NCBI RefSeq assembly: GCF_030347395.1
Contig: NZ_CP128170.1
Span: forward strand, 1,922,001-1,986,000
Direction of reading: 5' to 3'
Origin: Microbacterium sp. ET2
GTDB lineage: Bacteria; Actinomycetota; Actinomycetes; Actinomycetales; Microbacteriaceae
DNA: 64,000 bases
This document shows, piece after piece, positions 18,267-28,078 of the stretch (the first letter of the stretch is position 1; every line of letters begins with the position of its first letter). The notes under the pieces were generated by a model, which was given only the letters and a program-made list of their open reading frames with translations, was not told the DNA's origin and made no database searches. Made by a program: the position numbers and the translations under genes.

Positions 18267-19933
18267 GTTTCACGTGAAACGAGACTCTCGACGCCTCAGC
18301 TGCGCCGCATAACTCGAACACCCGCGGGTAAGCAAAGCCGGTGGTTCGGCAGTTCCGACGCGAGGACCGACATGGACGCGCTTAACGCGAGATCCGGTCC
18401 TTTGTGCGGCGACCAGACCGTGACCCAAACCCCGCGTCGGGGAGCGCAAGCTTCGATCAGCGAGCGGCTCCGACGCGTGTATCGAGGTCTGTCGTGATTC
18501 GCGGGGTCTGAGGTCTCGATACGGTGGCTGCCCCCCCCACACACGCAGTGTTGCGGGATGGGTCGGGACTCCGCGATCGAGAAGCAACGGGGTGCACGGA
18601 TTGCCGGACTGTTTCACGTGAAACGCTCGTGTACGGCGGACTCATTCAAATCTCGCTTGACTAGCGCGGCATGACCTGCTGTGTCGCGGTGGAGGGATGC
18701 CCGCTGAAGTGTGCGTACGAGCTGAGGTCCGAGTACCGCGACGGTGCCCCGTGTCTCGACACAGCGCGGGCGCGGCGTACCCGACCACCGGGGTGGGAAG
18801 CGCTGCTGGGTCTCGGAGGTGGCACAGCGTCGATGACGCGCATCGATGTCTCGCGCCGGGCTCGCGGAATACACGTCGCGATACGGAGGCGGATCCGCTC
18901 GTCTGACCACCCGAGAAAGCCCCGTCTGCGTCCTACTTATCGAGCGAGGACAGGTGGCTACCGAGAACCGGAATGTTTCACGTGAAACGTGCAGTGCGAC
19001 AGTGCTGTGCTGTCTTCTATTCACCGACTGGCCCAGAGTCGCCGCTCGGAGCAGGTAGCCGATGAGCGTCGTGGTCGGCGATCACGAGTTGGCGCTTTTC
19101 AGGTGGAGGATGGGTGTCGAAGAAAGGCCGGTACCCCCGCTCGTCCACCGTGGGCCAAGCGGGGAGTTCCAGCGTGCGGGAGGTACCGGTCGCAGGCAAC
19201 ACCGAGGTCGCTGGTGTTTCACGTGAAACATGCGCGATGACGCAGCAGATGCTCTGCCTGAGCGACCGCTGGCGTTATGCGTGAGGCAACGGTGGTCGGT
19301 GACGCTGGAGGCAGGTACCTAAGTGCAGGAACGAGCCGCGTCAACGCGGGTCACGATAGAGCGGCGGCGCCGTCCTCTCGATCGCTTTGGACGATCGTCA
19401 GACCTCTGGGGATAAGCCGCGCCGGAGCACGTGTGGGCAGCAGCAGCGTTACACGTGAAACGTCGGCTTCGACATGCGAGCCGGGCGGCGTCGTCCTCGA
19501 CCGTATGACATGCGGCGGGCGCAGCGAGCAGAGCCGCAGACCGCGTATCAAGCGCCCGAAGTGTTTCACGTGAAACGCATGGTCTCCATGCATCGACGTT
19601 CCGTCGTGCCCAACCTTCGTCAGGGGATGAAATGCCCGGCTTCGGTGATCGAGTGGTGCGGGTGCGTATCTCGACACGCGGCTTGCTGCCGTGAGACGTG
19701 GGTCTCGATCTGGTGGCTGCGCCGCGTCCTCGACTGCCGACACGGCGCGGGTGAGGTCGCGGTACCGCGGAGCGCCGATTGCGTAGCACGCTGCGACGCG
19801 TTTCACGTGAAACGCCGCCCCGATGCGGTGGCGCACGACGGGTGCGCAGCGGTGGGGCGTCCGGGAATGTCAGCGCTGGCGATTAGAGTTGAGCGAGTGA
19901 TGAACGAAGCGAGCGGAGCGTTTCACGTGGAAC
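18267..19933. promoter_or_regulatory. parS: parS centromere cluster (eight sites)
   Basis: Six exact copies of the palindrome GTTTCACGTGAAAC at 18267, 18611, 18975, 19216 (within a full TGTTTCACGTGAAACA at 19215-19230), 19563 and 19800. One-mismatch copies are at 19448 (GTTACACGTGAAAC) and 19920 (GTTTCACGTGGAAC). They lie just upstream of parA; the last is inside its first codons. ParB should bind these, spread, and recruit SMC and ParA to move the origin. The DNA between sites codes for nothing I can support. It contains degenerate motifs such as GGTCTCGAT followed by GGTGGCTGC (18511 and 19698 areas). Confidence 0.95.
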
Positions 19934-20859
19934 ACGCCGAAGACCGGACGCCCGCAGCATCCGTCACCTTCGACGACACACCCCTTGCTCGCGAACTCGC
20001 CGATCTGTCGGCTCGTCGCCGGCGGCTGGAGGGGGTGGACGTCCAGTTCTCGGGGAAGACCCGAGTCTTCACCGTCGCTAACCAGAAGGGCGGCGTCGGG
20101 AAGACCACGACGACGGTGAATCTCGCCGCTGCCTTGGCATCGCTTGGCGCGCGCGTGCTTGTCATCGACCTTGATCCTCAGGGCAACGCCTCGACAGCGC
20201 TCGGAGTTCCGCACGACGCGGACACTCCGAGTATCTACGACGTGCTCATCGACGATTTCCCGCTCGCCGACATCATCCAGACGAGTCCGGAATCCGATGA
20301 TCTCCTCTGCGCACCCAGCACGATCCACCTGGCCGGCGCCGAGATCGAGCTCGTTTCCCAGGTCGCCCGGGAGCACAGACTCCGCACCGCAGTCGACGAT
20401 TTCCTCGCTACGACCACCGAGCGCCTCGATTTCGTCCTGATCGACTGTCCGCCCTCACTCGGGCTGCTGACGATCAATGCGTTCGCGGCCGGGCACGAGC
20501 TCCTCATCCCCATCCAGTGCGAGTACTACGCGCTCGAGGGATTGAGCCAGCTGCTCGGCACGGTGCGCATGATCCAGAAGCACCTCAATCCCCGACTGCA
20601 TCTCTCGACCATCATGCTGACCATGTACGACGGGCGTACCCGTCTGGCGCAGCAGGTGGCCGAAGAGGTGCGACAGCACTTCCCGAAAGAGGTGCTGCAG
20701 ACCGTGATCCCGCGCTCTGTCCGCGTGTCGGAGGCGCCGAGCTTCGGACAGACGGTCATCGCCTACGACGGCCAGTCCGCCGGCGCGGTCGCTTACCGCG
20801 AGGCAGCGGTGGAGGTACTCCGCCGCGAGAGCACGACCCAGCATGAAGGAGACGCCTGA
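19900..20859 (+). CDS. parA: Chromosome partitioning ATPase ParA
   Basis: 319 residues from ATG 19900 (GTG 19897 also possible; the frame is open further upstream through parS DNA, which is not protein-like). An N-terminal extension of about 55 residues precedes the deviant Walker A motif KGGVGKTTTTVN. Walker A' DLDPQGNAST and Walker B FVLIDCPPSLG follow. It forms ATP-dependent dimers on the nucleoid and moves ParB-parS complexes. Codons 7-11 overlap the last parS-like site (19920-19933). It shares TGATG with parB, so the two are coupled. Confidence 0.97.
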   Translation: MNEASGAFHVEHAEDRTPAASVTFDDTPLARELADLSARRRRLEGVDVQFSGKTRVFTVANQKGGVGKTTTTVNLAAALASLGARVLVIDLDPQGNASTALGVPHDADTPSIYDVLIDDFPLADIIQTSPESDDLLCAPSTIHLAGAEIELVSQVAREHRLRTAVDDFLATTTERLDFVLIDCPPSLGLLTINAFAAGHELLIPIQCEYYALEGLSQLLGTVRMIQKHLNPRLHLSTIMLTMYDGRTRLAQQVAEEVRQHFPKEVLQTVIPRSVRVSEAPSFGQTVIAYDGQSAGAVAYREAAVEVLRRESTTQHEGDA

Positions 20860-21896
20860 TGGCGAAGCGCACAGGACTCGGACGCGGCATCGGCGCGCTG
20901 ATCCCCACCAGTGAACCCAGCGAGGCGCGGCCCGCCGACGTCTTCTTCGCCCGAAGCGCGGTCGCCGTCGAGGAGCGCCCGGTTGCGTCGCCGGAAGCTG
21001 AGCCGGACACCGATACGGCAGCTTCGTCGCACAGCAACGGGAGCTCCCCGGCCACCCCGGACGACGAGACCGCGAACCTCGTGGCCGTGCCGGGTGCTCG
21101 CCTCGTGCAGGTCGATCCACACGCGATCGTCCCGAACCCTCGGCAGCCCCGGACGCACTTCGACGCCGACGATCTGGCGGAGCTCGTACACAGCGTGCGG
21201 GAGTTCGGCGTCCTGCAGCCGGTCGTCGTCCGCGACCTCGGCGACGGCTCCTACGAACTCATCATGGGAGAGCGACGCACCCGCGCAGCGCGCGAGGCGG
21301 GCCTGGCCACCATCCCCGCTGTTGTGCGTGACACGTCCGACGAGCATCTGCTCCGCGATGCCCTCCTGGAAAACCTTCACCGATCGCAGCTGAACCCGCT
21401 CGAGGAGGCATCTGCGTACCAGCAGCTTCTCGAGGACTTCGGCATCACCCAGGAGGAGTTGGCGGCCCGTATCGGACGGTCGCGGCCGCAGATCAGCAAC
21501 ACCATCCGTCTGCTCAAGCTCCCCGTACCGGTCCAGCAGCGCGTCGCCGCAGGTGTGCTGAGCGCAGGCCATGCTCGCGCCATCCTCTCCCTCCCTGACG
21601 ATGACGCGATGCAGCGTCTGGCCGACAAGATCGTCAACGAGGACCTCTCGGTGCGGGCCGCGGAATCGGCTGCGAAGCTCACGGACGCCGGTCTGATCCG
21701 CTCCTCACGCCCGAAGGCCGGCGCACGACGCGGCCACCTCGACGAGCTCGCGGAACGGCTCGGAGATCGCCTCAACACCCGCGTGAAGATTTCGTTGAAC
21801 GCGAGAAAAGGCCAGATCAGCATCGATTTTGCGAGCATCCAGGATCTCAATCGAATCCTGTCCGAGCTGGGGGAAAACGGGTACGGCGACAGCTGA
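20859..21896 (+). CDS. parB: Chromosome partitioning protein ParB
   Basis: 345 residues. The N-terminus KRTGLGRGIGALIP is the conserved ParA-interacting segment. After a Ser/Ala/Pro linker, the CTP-binding ParB/Srx domain shows NPRQPRTHFD and GERRTRAAREAGL. A helix-turn-helix (ITQEELAARIGRSRPQISNT) binds parS. The C-terminal dimerisation domain ends INRILSELG-like (LNRILSELGENG). It acts on the parS cluster immediately upstream of parA. Confidence 0.97.
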   Translation: MAKRTGLGRGIGALIPTSEPSEARPADVFFARSAVAVEERPVASPEAEPDTDTAASSHSNGSSPATPDDETANLVAVPGARLVQVDPHAIVPNPRQPRTHFDADDLAELVHSVREFGVLQPVVVRDLGDGSYELIMGERRTRAAREAGLATIPAVVRDTSDEHLLRDALLENLHRSQLNPLEEASAYQQLLEDFGITQEELAARIGRSRPQISNTIRLLKLPVPVQQRVAAGVLSAGHARAILSLPDDDAMQRLADKIVNEDLSVRAAESAAKLTDAGLIRSSRPKAGARRGHLDELAERLGDRLNTRVKISLNARKGQISIDFASIQDLNRILSELGENGYGDS

Positions 21897-21954
21897 ATCC
21901 ACAACCTCACGCTGTGCGGAGCCGAGTATCAGCGAGGACACGTACGCTGGTCGA

Positions 21955-22302
21955 GTGACATCCCAGGACCGCTCACCCCGCCGCCGCGCCAGCCTCGAAC
22001 TCCTGCGCGCGGAAGCCTCGGACGAGCTATCCGTCATCGTCGCCGAGCGACTCCGCGGGGGCGAAGACCCTTGGGACTTCATGGAGGATCTCCCGACGGT
22101 GGACGAACTGGTGGTCTTCACCCTCCGTGCCGAGCACATCGAAGCCAATGGCGGCGTTCGACTGAACGCCTCGCGTCACTACCGCGTCCTCCGTCAGATC
22201 GCGCTGGACTACCCGCCGCTCACTCGGGCGGTGTGGCGACTCCTGGGAACCGACACCCCCTATCGTCGCTGGGACGCGGCGGTTCAAGCTGACGCCTCTT
22301 GA
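21955..22302 (+). CDS. Conserved hypothetical protein downstream of parB
   Basis: 115 residues from GTG 21955, 58 bp after parB and in the same direction. Mostly helical and charged, no membrane segment or signal. Notable segments are RASLELLRAEASDELSVIVAERL, DPWDFMEDLPTVDELVVFTLRAEH and RRWDAAVQA. I recognise no domain. The placement between parB and the trx terminator suggests it may be cotranscribed with parAB, but no function can be given. Confidence 0.7.
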   Translation: MTSQDRSPRRRASLELLRAEASDELSVIVAERLRGGEDPWDFMEDLPTVDELVVFTLRAEHIEANGGVRLNASRHYRVLRQIALDYPPLTRAVWRLLGTDTPYRRWDAAVQADAS

Positions 22303-22396
22303 GCAGTGCCGCGCACGGCTGTCGCGCGGTCATGCCGTGTGCGGCATACAGCCCGCTGACGCTCGACGAATACGGCGTCGCTGACCCTTGAACGAC

Positions 22397-22439
22397 GAGA
22401 GCCCCGGTCCGCCACGTCGAGCGGGGGACCGGGGCTCTC
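22397..22439. terminator. Bidirectional terminator between the parB block and trxA
   Basis: Perfect 14-bp inverted repeat, GAGAGCCCCGGTCC (22397-22410) and its complement (22426-22439), with a 15-base loop, lying between two convergent genes. Confidence 0.8.
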
Positions 22440-22450
22440 AAGCGGAGAAC

Positions 22451-22774
22451 TCAGGACAGGTAGGACGCCAGGTCCTGCTCGAGGGCGAACTTCGGCTTGG
22501 CGCCGATGATCGTCTTCTCGACCTCTCCCTTGTTGAAGACCTTCATCGCCGGGATCGACGTGATCTGGTACTTCATCGCGAGGTCGGGGTTCTCGTCGAC
22601 GTTCAGCTTGAGAACCGTGATCTTCTCGGGGTTCTCGGACTGGATCTGATCCAGCACCGGCGAGACCATGCGACACGGTCCGCACCACTCGGCCCAGAAG
22701 TCGACGAGCACAGGGCCGTCGGCCTTCAGAACATCCTGCTCGAACGTGGCGGAGGTGGTGGCCTTCGCAGTCAT
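22451..22774 (-). CDS. trxA: Thioredoxin
   Basis: 107 residues from ATG 22774. The active site WAEWCGPCRM is at about residues 28-37 and the cis-Pro in TSIPAMKVF at about 73. Full-length, cytoplasmic, general disulfide reductant. It follows trxB on the same strand (95-bp gap), so the reductase and its substrate are likely coexpressed. SD AAGGAGA precedes the start. Confidence 0.97.
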   Translation of the reverse strand: MTAKATTSATFEQDVLKADGPVLVDFWAEWCGPCRMVSPVLDQIQSENPEKITVLKLNVDENPDLAMKYQITSIPAMKVFNKGEVEKTIIGAKPKFALEQDLASYLS

Positions 22775-22869
22775 AGCTGTCTCCTTCGTTTCAAAATCCA
22801 ACTGTGTGATCAAACGCTCGCGCGCTCCGTGGTGTTCCCGAAACCCGCGCGAGCAGGCGGACTTACGCC

Positions 22870-23856
22870 TCAGGCGGCGTCGGCATCGGGCAGGTTGTCG
22901 ATCTCCGCGACGTCGGGTGCGGGCTCCCCGGCCTCGCCGAGCGCAGCGAGGTAGTGCTCCACATCGAGAGCTGCGACCGTACCACTGCCTGCCGCCGTGA
23001 CGGCCTGGCGATAGGTCGGGTCGATCACGTCGCCGGCGGCGAAGACACCCGACACAGAGGTGCGAGAGGACCGCCCGTCGACCCACACCGTTCCCGCGTC
23101 CGTGAGATCGAGCTTGCCGTGCACCAGGTGCACACGGGGGTCGTAGCCGATGGCGACGAAGATCCCGTCCAGTGCGAGCTCACGACGCGACCCGTCGACG
23201 GTCGACTCGAGGACGAGACCGGTCACGGCCTCCTCACCGAGGATATCGACGACCTCGCTGTTCCACACGAACTCGATCTTGTCGTTCTTGAACGCGCGCT
23301 CCTGCATGATCTTGGAGGCGCGAAGCTCGTCCCGGCGGTGGATGACGTAGACCTTCGAAGCGAACTTCGTCAAGAACGTCGCCTCCTCCATCGCGGAGTC
23401 TCCGCCGCCGACGACGGCGATGGTCCGCTCGCGGAAGAAGAAGCCGTCGCAGGTGGCGCAGTACGACACACCGCGTCCCGACAAACGCGACTCGCCCTCG
23501 ATGCCGATCTTGCGCGGCGCAGAACCTGTGGCGAAGACGATCGAATCGGCCTCGTGAGACGCGCCGCTGCCCAGAGTGACGCGCTTGACGTCTCCGTCGA
23601 GGTCGAGTGATACGACGTCGTCGTAGACGACCTCGGCACCGAACTTCTCGGCCTGCTCCTGCATCTTGGCCATGAGTTCGGGGCCCTGGATGCCCTCGGG
23701 GAACCCGGGGAAGTTCTCCACCTCGGTGGTGTTCATCAGTTCGCCGCCCGCCTCGACCGAGCTGGCGATGACGAGGGGTTCGAGGTTGGCCCGGGCCGCG
23801 TAGATGGCCGCCGTGTAGCCGGCAGGGCCCGATCCGATGATGATGACGTGACGCAC
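22870..23856 (-). CDS. trxB: Thioredoxin-disulfide reductase
   Basis: 328 residues from GTG 23856. FAD-binding GSGPAGYTAAIYAAR at the N-terminus, redox-active CATC in VSYCATCDGFFF at about 136-139, NADPH-binding VVGGGDSAMEEA and the C-terminal FAD motif FAAGDVIDPTYRQ. It transfers electrons from NADPH to thioredoxin encoded immediately downstream. Confidence 0.97.
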   Translation of the reverse strand: MRHVIIIGSGPAGYTAAIYAARANLEPLVIASSVEAGGELMNTTEVENFPGFPEGIQGPELMAKMQEQAEKFGAEVVYDDVVSLDLDGDVKRVTLGSGASHEADSIVFATGSAPRKIGIEGESRLSGRGVSYCATCDGFFFRERTIAVVGGGDSAMEEATFLTKFASKVYVIHRRDELRASKIMQERAFKNDKIEFVWNSEVVDILGEEAVTGLVLESTVDGSRRELALDGIFVAIGYDPRVHLVHGKLDLTDAGTVWVDGRSSRTSVSGVFAAGDVIDPTYRQAVTAAGSGTVAALDVEHYLAALGEAGEPAPDVAEIDNLPDADAA

Positions 23857-23951
23857 GACGCGCCCCTTTCGATTGCTTCCGGGGTTCTCAACACATGGTA
23901 GACGCCCGACATTCCACAGCCTGGAGGTGAACGACGGGTAGCGGGTCGCGC

Positions 23952-25570
23952 TCAACGGCGGCCGGGCAGGAACCGCTTCGCCAGCGCCAACGCGGGCGTC
24001 AGCTCCGGCGCACGCAGAAGCGCGAGCACTCCGATGTAGACGCCCAACACCACGACGCCGATCAGCACGGTCCCGAGTGCCCCGAGGAACCGATCCGACA
24101 CCGCCCACCCGTCGACCCCACCCAGAAGCAGGAACACCCCCAGCCGACGGCCGCGGCGGGAAGGGCGGCGAGCGCGAACCGGCCGAGCGAGAGCATCCAT
24201 CCCCGCACGTGGATGTCGCCGATTCGTCGCCGCAGCAGCAGTGTCGCGATGATCACCTGCACGAGGCTCGCGAACGACTGCCCCAGGGCCACGGCGGCGG
24301 CAAGACTCTCGAGCGGAAGGATGCCGGCCTGCTGCGCCGCGCCCGCCGCCCACGCCGTGGCGACAACGACTCCGCACTGGAACAGGGTGAAGAAGAACGG
24401 CGTGCGGGTGTCGTTGTAGGCATAGAAGGTGCGCTGCACGGTGAACAGCACGGCCAGGGGCACGAGCCCGACGAGATAGGCCAGCAGAACCCATGCCGCC
24501 TCGACGGCGTCACCGGCGGAGTTGGTGAAGATGCGTGAGGCGGGCACGGCCGCGACGGCGACGGCGGCGGTCGCGACGACGATGAAGAAGCCGAGGGTGC
24601 GGATGCTGCGGCCGACGTCGGCACGCACTTCGGCCTCGCGGCCAGCGGCGGCATGCTCGCTGAGCTGTGTGAAGTAGGGCGTCCCGATCGAGATGACGAT
24701 GATCGAGTACGGGAGCATGAAGATCAGCCAGGCGTTGGCCATGACCGTCAACGACGCGCCGTCGCCCGACGCCTCGGACACCACACGGGTCTGAACGAGC
24801 CCGGCGAGCTGTCCGGCGAGCACCATGAGGAACGTCCAGCCCGCAAGACGGCCGACCTGACCGAGACCGACACCGCGCCACACGAAGTCGGGCCGAACCC
24901 GGATGCCGGTGCGACGCCAGAACGCGAGGAGCAGCGCCGCCTGCACGACGATGCCGAGGGTCGCTGTGCCGCCGAGAATGGCTACGCGCGTGGCATCCCA
25001 TTCGTCGACGAATTCCAGATTTGACCCGAACACGGCGATGAAGATCCCGAAGCCGATGATCGAGATGACGTTGTTGACGATCGGCGCCCAGGTGAACGGG
25101 CCGAAGACGCGACGCGCGTTGAGGGTCTCGCCGACGAGCGCGTAGAGACCGTAGAAGAAGATCTGCGGCAGACACCAGTAGGCGAACGCCGTCGCGAGGG
25201 CGAGCTGGTCGGCGGTGAAGCCGTCGGCGTAGACGGCGATCAGCCACGGCGCGATGAGCAGGGCGATCGCCGTGGTGACGAGCAGCACCACGGTGCCGAG
25301 CGTGAACAGCTTGGAGATGAAGCGCTGCCCGCCGTCGGTGTCGGCGCTGGCCCGGACGATCTGCGGAACGATCACGGCGGTGAGGATGCCGGTGGAGATG
25401 ATCGCGTAGATGTTGTTCGGCAGCTGGTTTGCGATGGTGAACGCGTCGGCGGCGCGACTGCCGACCGAACCGATCGCGGCGACCAGCACGATCGTGCGGA
25501 GAAGCCCCGTCACCCGCGAGACGATCGTGCCGGCCCCGATGAGGACGGTTGCGCGCCCGATGCCGCTCAC
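23952..25570 (-). CDS. murJ: Lipid II flippase MurJ (MviN), with a one-base frameshift near the 3' end
   Basis: About 13-14 hydrophobic segments; start MSGIGRATVLIGAGTIVSRVTGLLR is typical of MurJ, which moves lipid II across the membrane for peptidoglycan synthesis. As read, the frame stops at 24062 (502 residues) with a Cys/Arg-rich nonsense tail after GWG. The normal last TM (VFLLLGG... LIGVVVLGVYIGVLALL) and tail continue in the neighbouring frame to a stop at 23952. The break is at the C5 run 24137-24141; adding one base would restore about 538 residues. An assembly error is the simplest reading. It overlaps the DUF6049 gene by ATGA. Confidence 0.88.
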
Positions 25571-27903
25571 GGCGCCCGCTCGGCGGGTTCAGAAGCCGAC
25601 GCGTCGTCCGCGTCATCCGCCGTCTTCCGGTGGCGCAGGCGCCGGATGGTGCGGATCACCCCGATGACGAGGAAGATCCCGACGAGCGTGGCGAGCACGA
25701 TCAGGCCGATCGACTCCCACTCGGCGCTGACGACGACCTCGACCCACTGCGTCTGCCCGATCGGCTCGAGCGTGGGGCTTCGCAGCTGGAGATCGACCCG
25801 CACCTCGCCGTTTCCCAGCCGTGCCTGGACGGGGATCTCGACGCGGGCGTTCGATCCGGCGGGAACGGTGAAGGCCGTCAACTCCTGCACGTCGAGGCGG
25901 ACGTCGTCGGGGGCGGCGCGCAGCTCGAGATTCACCGGCCACGGGAGGTCGTTGCGCACCCAGGGACGCAGCGCCGAGTCGGCACTGATGAGCTGCGTCG
26001 TGCTCGGCGGGAGCATCTCCACCGCCGAGAGGGTCTCCTCGGTCGCGGTGCGGTGCTCGGTGAGCGCGAGGGTGCGGGCGGCGGGGGTGGTGAGCCATGA
26101 CACCCCGAGCAGCTGCAGCAGCTCAGCGCGCTCGGGTCCGGTGAGCAGCTGGGGGTCGTCCATGATGCTCGAGAACCGGCCGATCCGGGCCTCGTCGTCG
26201 ATGAGAGCGGATGTCGCGGCAGCACGCTCGGCTTCGAGAGCGGCCTCATCGTCGGTAAGCGCGATAATCTCGGCCGTCGTCGGCGGTATGGCGACGAGCC
26301 CCGGAAGGGAGAGGGCCGTCACGCCCGGCGCCTCGAGCGCGGCGGCGATCGCGGTGTCGAGGGCGACGTAGGAGCGGGTCGACGAACGGTCGAAGGCCAC
26401 CATGAGCGCTTCCCCGGCGGCGTCGGCTTTGGCGAAGGCGAGCTCTGCGCTGGCCGTGGCGAGCTCTGCGCCGCGCAGGACCGCGTCATCGAGGAGCGAG
26501 GCGGTCTGCAACGCGTCGGAGAGGCGGCTGTCGTAGACGAGCACGCCCGCACCTTCCGCGTCTCCGCGGGCCGCGACGGCGGCCCCGTCCGCGCCGGCCG
26601 CGGTGCGGACGGAGGGCACGAGCGTGAGCGCCGGCGAGTTCTCGGTACCGAGCGGCGCGAGTCCGGTGATGGTATCGGGTGCCACCCCATCCCCGGCGGG
26701 CCAGTACACCGCCTCACGCGCCGAGCCGATCGACAGCAGCTCGGCGAGGTCGGGGTAGACGGGGGCCGAGGGGTCGGCGGGCGCGGACGGGGTGGCGGAT
26801 GGGACTCCGGTGGTCGCACCCGGGGTGGGTGAGCCACCTGCGCTCGGCGCACCCGACGGGTTGCTCTCGCCGGTCTCGTCTCCGTCCGCGCCGTCTGCAG
26901 CGGTCTCGTCGTCCCCCGGGGCGAAGTCGTCGGCGTCCATGTACGACAGCAGCGATGTCGGCTGTAGGGGCACGGTCAACCCGGCCCGCAACTGCGTGGC
27001 GACGTCGGCGTCGCCGAACTGGGTCGCGAATCGCGAGTTCGGCAGCGAGAGCAGGCGCTCGAGCCACTCGACGGCCTGCTCCGGGGCGCTGTCCCCGAGG
27101 ACGCGGATGCTGGCGGGGATGGCCGGATCGATCGCGAGGATCGCGGCCGTTCCTTCGACGCCGGTCAGCTGGGCGTCGAGATCGCCACCGGGGGCGGTGA
27201 GGGCGGCGAGTTCGTCGGCGGTGAGGAGCCCCGCCGACAGTGCGGGGGCGGTGATCGGCACCACGGCGGCGACGGCGGCGGTGGCGGCGGGGTCGGGAAC
27301 CACGATGACGCTGCGGGCCTCGAGGTCGCCCTCGGCGCCGGCGACCCGCGCGGTGATCGGGTAGACGCCGGGGGCTCTCCCGGCGAGGACGGGGTCATCT
27401 GCGACGACGGTGACAGGGATGGTCTCTCTCGCGCCGGACGCGACCGGCTCGACCGGTGCCCTGCCGGCCTCCTGCACGGTGGCGCCATCGCTGCCCGCGA
27501 GCCACCCGTCGAGCGCGCCGCGGTTCGGCAGCGCCTCGAGGCCGACCGAGAGAACAGCCTCGGCCCCGACGGTGGGCAGCTCGGTGCCGTTGTCGACCGT
27601 CACCGATGCGGTGAGCGGCTGACCGGCCCCCACGATGCCACCGCCGATCGGAGCGACGAGGAGCGTCACCTCCCCCGAGAGCGCCGGCACGTCGTCGGAC
27701 GGCGTCGGCGTCGGACTGGGGGTGGCTGCTGTTCGCCCCTGCTGCGTCGTCGAGACCGATGGGCCGGCCGGCACCGCGGCTGTCGCGCCGGCAGGCGCCC
27801 CGGTGAGGGTCAGCAGGGTCGCGAACGCGGCGACCGCCGCGCTCCAGCGGGCGCGCGTGCCGCGTCGGGATCTCGCCCGCGGATCGGAGGGGCTCAGCGT
27901 CAT
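25567..27903 (-). CDS. DUF6049 family secreted/membrane-anchored protein
   Basis: 778 residues from ATG 27903 (further upstream frame is non-protein-like and antisense to the methyltransferase gene). Signal peptide about 20-45 (SAAVAAFATLLTLTGAPAGATAA), a Pro/Thr/Ser linker, then Ig-like extracellular domains. A disordered acidic/Pro/Ser insert (about 335-385) follows, then a large Ala-rich domain. One C-terminal TM (IGLIVLATLVGIFLVIGVI) has a basic stop-transfer tail. Family function is unknown, but actinobacterial members are nearly always beside murJ. The ATGA overlap here suggests cotranslation and a cell-envelope role. Confidence 0.85.
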   Translation of the reverse strand: MTLSPSDPRARSRRGTRARWSAAVAAFATLLTLTGAPAGATAAVPAGPSVSTTQQGRTAATPSPTPTPSDDVPALSGEVTLLVAPIGGGIVGAGQPLTASVTVDNGTELPTVGAEAVLSVGLEALPNRGALDGWLAGSDGATVQEAGRAPVEPVASGARETIPVTVVADDPVLAGRAPGVYPITARVAGAEGDLEARSVIVVPDPAATAAVAAVVPITAPALSAGLLTADELAALTAPGGDLDAQLTGVEGTAAILAIDPAIPASIRVLGDSAPEQAVEWLERLLSLPNSRFATQFGDADVATQLRAGLTVPLQPTSLLSYMDADDFAPGDDETAADGADGDETGESNPSGAPSAGGSPTPGATTGVPSATPSAPADPSAPVYPDLAELLSIGSAREAVYWPAGDGVAPDTITGLAPLGTENSPALTLVPSVRTAAGADGAAVAARGDAEGAGVLVYDSRLSDALQTASLLDDAVLRGAELATASAELAFAKADAAGEALMVAFDRSSTRSYVALDTAIAAALEAPGVTALSLPGLVAIPPTTAEIIALTDDEAALEAERAAATSALIDDEARIGRFSSIMDDPQLLTGPERAELLQLLGVSWLTTPAARTLALTEHRTATEETLSAVEMLPPSTTQLISADSALRPWVRNDLPWPVNLELRAAPDDVRLDVQELTAFTVPAGSNARVEIPVQARLGNGEVRVDLQLRSPTLEPIGQTQWVEVVVSAEWESIGLIVLATLVGIFLVIGVIRTIRRLRHRKTADDADDASASEPAERAP

Positions 27904-28078
27904 AGATGGTCGGCCCCGGGAGTCGCTGTGTGCGACCGAAGACCCGTGGCCGGGTGAGATTCTACGGTCCGGGCCTTCGAGGTTGCCGATGCCCTTCCGC
28001 GCAGCGGCTGATCGGCAGCGCCCGCACCAGGGAACCACCCGGCCCGAGGCGGTTCGGCCGATCGGCTTGAATGGGCAG

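Noticed and set aside
18092..19058. Short open frames among the parS sites
   Set aside because: None exceeds about 130 codons, none has a conserved motif or good start, and several run straight through parS palindromes.
27635..28078. N-terminal extension of the methyltransferase frame
   Set aside because: Antisense to the signal peptide and start of the DUF6049 gene and unlike any methyltransferase domain.
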